Assembly (NCBI GenBank): GCA_948766235.1
Contig: CAQCFX010000040.1
Span: forward strand, 1-15,704
DNA length: 15,704 nucleotides
From: an uncultured Oscillospiraceae bacterium
GTDB lineage: Bacteria; Bacillota; Clostridia; Oscillospirales; Oscillospiraceae
Direction of reading: 5' to 3'
Numbering within the stretch: the stretch's first letter is position 1; each line of letters opens with the position of its first letter. Position numbers and translations under genes: made by a program. The notes under the pieces were generated by a model, which ran no database searches, was not told the origin of the DNA, and saw only the letters and a list, made by a program, of their open reading frames with translations. Positions 14,079-15,704 of this stretch are shown here, one piece after another.

Positions 14079-15085
14079 TTTACGACCCATCCTTTGGGAA
14101 TGAACAGGCTTTTAAACTGCTCCACCGCGTAGGTATCCGTCATGCCGGCGATGTAGTCCAGCACGGCGCGCTGCATTCCCTCCCGCACCAAAATGTCCTG
14201 GTATTCCGGGGGCAGCTTGTCCGTGTGCTTGTAATAGTATTCGTACAGCAGGCAAATCATGTCCTCCGCCTTGCCCTCCTCCCCCTTGGCCAGGGGGTTG
14301 AAATAGACGGACTGGAACATAAACTCCTTCAGCTCCGCCATGGCCTGGGCCACCTCCGGCGTCTGGCAAATCAGTTCTCCCTCACCGCTGGCGCGTATCA
14401 CGTCCATGCTCAGCGTCTCAATGCGCTCCCCGTGGGTATAGCCCAGCACCTGGGAGATGTGCGCCGGAATATCGGTGGGGAAGATAATGCCGCCCCGCAT
14501 GGCGTCGTCAATATCGTGGTTGATGTAAGCAATTTTGTCGGCAAAGCGCACCAGCTGGCCCTCCAGGGTGTCCGCCACCGGCCCGGCGGTGTGGCACAGG
14601 ATGCCCGAGCGCACCTCATGGCACAAATTTAACCCCGCGCCGTCGTTCTCCAGCCGGTCCACCACCCGCAGCGACTGCTCGTAGTGGCGAAAGCCCCCCT
14701 CCACCATCCGGGACAGCGCCCGCTCCCCGGCGTGGCCAAAGGGGGTATGGCCCAAATCGTGGGCCAGGGCGGCGGCCTCGGTGAGGTCCTCGTTCAGCCC
14801 CAGGCCCCGGGCCATGGTGCGGGCGATGCGGGACACCTCCAGGGTGTGGGTCATCCGGGTGCGGTAGTGGTCCCCTTCGGGCTGAAGGAACACCTGGGTT
14901 TTGTGCTTCAGCCGCCGGAAGGACTTGCAGTGCACCACCCGGTCCACATCCCGCTGAAAGCAGGTGCGCATGGGACAGGGCGCAATGGCCGCCGCCCTCC
15001 CCTTGGAGCGGACGGACAGGCAGGCCCGGGGCGAGAGAATCTGCCGCTCCAGCGCTTCGGTGCGCTCTCGAATGGTCTGCTCCAT
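14075..15085 (-). CDS. dgt: Deoxyguanosinetriphosphate triphosphohydrolase-like protein (HD domain)
   Basis: A 336-residue HD-domain dNTP triphosphohydrolase. The N-terminal signature RDVDRVVHCKSFRRLKHKTQVF is typical. The metal-binding HD site comprises H80 (RMTHTLEVSRIARTMA), H109-D110 in ALAHDLGHTPFGHAGE, and a later aspartate in RFADKIAYINHDIDDA. These enzymes hydrolyse dNTPs to deoxynucleosides and tripolyphosphate, influencing nucleotide pools. At 336 residues it belongs to the shorter dGTPase-like type 2 group, not the roughly 500-residue E. coli Dgt, so nucleotide specificity is uncertain. The start has AGGAGGGG about 7 nt upstream. It is the first gene of the dgt-yigZ-dnaG-rpoD series and is divergent from the phosphate permease gene. 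Confidence 0.94.
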   Translation of the reverse strand: MEQTIRERTEALERQILSPRACLSVRSKGRAAAIAPCPMRTCFQRDVDRVVHCKSFRRLKHKTQVFLQPEGDHYRTRMTHTLEVSRIARTMARGLGLNEDLTEAAALAHDLGHTPFGHAGERALSRMVEGGFRHYEQSLRVVDRLENDGAGLNLCHEVRSGILCHTAGPVADTLEGQLVRFADKIAYINHDIDDAMRGGIIFPTDIPAHISQVLGYTHGERIETLSMDVIRASGEGELICQTPEVAQAMAELKEFMFQSVYFNPLAKGEEGKAEDMICLLYEYYYKHTDKLPPEYQDILVREGMQRAVLDYIAGMTDTYAVEQFKSLFIPKGWVVK

Positions 15086-15131
15086 CCCGGTTCCCCTCCT
15101 TAGCTGTGTATGCCAACAATCCTTCTACGTA

Positions 15132-15189
15132 CTTATACCCCATGGAAAACCAAAAACCTTTTTTTATTTTTCATTTTTTCAAATTTTTT
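15132..15189 (-). promoter_or_regulatory. Possible promoter of the dgt operon with A-tract UP element
   Basis: The minus strand shows TATAAG (15132-15137; 5 of 6 to TATAAT), about 47 bp upstream of the dgt start codon. No good -35 hexamer is visible at 16-18 bp. Just upstream of the expected -35, the minus strand is nearly all A for 15159-15189 (runs of 5-7 A), fitting an UP element. The assignment is tentative. Confidence 0.35.
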
Positions 15190-15219
15190 CTTTCATCATA
15201 TTTTTTCCTCCCCTCCCAT

Positions 15220-15234
15220 ATGCTGAATCAGCAT
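15220..15234. promoter_or_regulatory. Perfect palindrome upstream of the phosphate permease gene (operator candidate)
   Basis: ATGCTGAATCAGCAT has two perfect 7-bp arms around a single central base and ends 36 bp before the permease start codon. Its size and symmetry suit a dimeric repressor or activator. I cannot name the regulator. A TTGACC stands 2 bp downstream (15236-15241), but no matching -10 follows at normal spacing. Confidence 0.4.
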
Positions 15235-15270
15235 TTTGACCGCTATCCTATCCATACGGGGAGGGAGCCC

Positions 15271-15704
15271 ATGGACACAAGCGCCTTACTGGCCCGCCTT
15301 CTGGTGCTGGCGGTGATTTTCGTCAATGGCTGGACAGACGCCCCCAACGCCATCGCCACCGCCGTGGGCTCGGGGGCCGTCTCCTTCCGCCGGGGGGCGG
15401 CGCTGGCCGCGGCGTGCAATTTCGCCGGGACGGCGCTGGCCTGCCTGTTCTTTCCCGCCGTGGCCGCCACCATGGAGGAGCTGGTGTCTTTCTCCGACCC
15501 CCGCGCCGCCGCTGCCGCGCTGAACGCCGCGCTGCTGGCCATTGTGCTGTGGGCGGCGGCCGCCTGGCGGTTTGGCCTGCCCACCAGCGAGAGCCACGCC
15601 CTGCTGGCCGGGCTGTCCGGCGCGGCGCTGGCCCTGGGCGGCGGCGCCGCCCAGCTCAACGCCGGGGCCTGGCTGCGGGCGCTGGCGGGGCTGGCCCTGT
15701 CCCT
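15271..15704 (+). CDS. PiT family inorganic phosphate transporter, 5' part, cut by window edge
   Basis: The 144 visible residues start MDTSALLARLLVLAVIFVNGWTDAPNAIATAVGSGAVSF. The family signature G-x-x-D-x-x-N-A-I-A-T is present at 20-30, and the second half of the repeat motif, GLPTSESHALLAGLSGAAL, begins at 102. Hydrophobic segments alternate as expected for a polytopic permease. PiT proteins import metal-phosphate complexes by cation symport. The motif reads GWTDAPNAIAT, a modest variant of the more usual GxxDxxN form. The start has GGGGAGGG about 5 nt upstream. Family members are typically 330-420 residues, so more than half lies outside the window. A phosphate-type regulator such as a PhoU-like DUF47 protein often neighbours such genes, but none can be seen here. 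Confidence 0.88.
   Translation, partial: MDTSALLARLLVLAVIFVNGWTDAPNAIATAVGSGAVSFRRGAALAAACNFAGTALACLFFPAVAATMEELVSFSDPRAAAAALNAALLAIVLWAAAAWRFGLPTSESHALLAGLSGAALALGGGAAQLNAGAWLRALAGLALS

Overview
The window looks like chromosomal DNA from a GC-rich member of the Clostridia, most likely an Oscillospiraceae-type gut Firmicute (Flavonifractor, Oscillibacter and similar). This rests on gene content (yqfC/yqfD sporulation pair, yqzL upstream of recO, mutS2, a clostridial dgt-dnaG-rpoD cluster), on Gram-positive style Shine-Dalgarno sequences, and on very GC-rich third codon positions. The species assignment is inference. No tRNA, rRNA, CRISPR array, transposase or phage gene was found.

Region A (1-8604, all on the minus strand, so read right to left) is a long collinear series: yqfC, yqfD, a 221-bp gap, phoH, ybeY, a membrane acyltransferase, a lipoprotein, era, a GNAT acetyltransferase, yqzL, recO and the first 280 codons of mutS2. 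The yqfCD-phoH-ybeY-era-recO order is the classic Firmicute core for sporulation, rRNA maturation, 30S assembly and recombinational repair. Two accessory insertions interrupt it: the acyltransferase/lipoprotein pair sits between ybeY and era, where dgkA and cdd often lie, and the GNAT gene sits between era and yqzL. Hairpins lie just upstream of yqzL, recO and mutS2. The yqfD-phoH gap is the richest non-coding part. It holds a near-perfect parS (Spo0J/ParB) site, a 113-bp imperfect palindrome, and a 33-bp direct repeat that copies one arm of that palindrome.

Region B (8605-10270, plus strand) is divergent from region A. An extended -10 promoter candidate precedes an RluA-family pseudouridine synthase gene, followed by an AT-richer SUKH-3-type immunity-like gene without a visible toxin partner. 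A strong bidirectional terminator separates it from the convergent rpoD.

Region C (10275-15085, minus strand) is the macromolecular-synthesis cluster dgt, yigZ, dnaG, rpoD (transcribed in that order): dNTP hydrolase, an IMPACT/YigZ protein, primase and the housekeeping sigma factor. Stop/start overlaps or very short gaps link dgt to yigZ and dnaG to rpoD.

Region D (15086-15704): a 185-bp T/A-rich divergent intergenic region with a perfect palindrome, then the 5' part of a PiT-family phosphate permease gene on the plus strand, cut by the window edge.

Most of the window is ordinary housekeeping. I did not find a clearly new multi-gene system. The best leads are the parS site with its adjacent palindromic element, the acyltransferase-lipoprotein insertion, the orphan SUKH-3 gene, and the hairpin over the yqzL ribosome-binding site.
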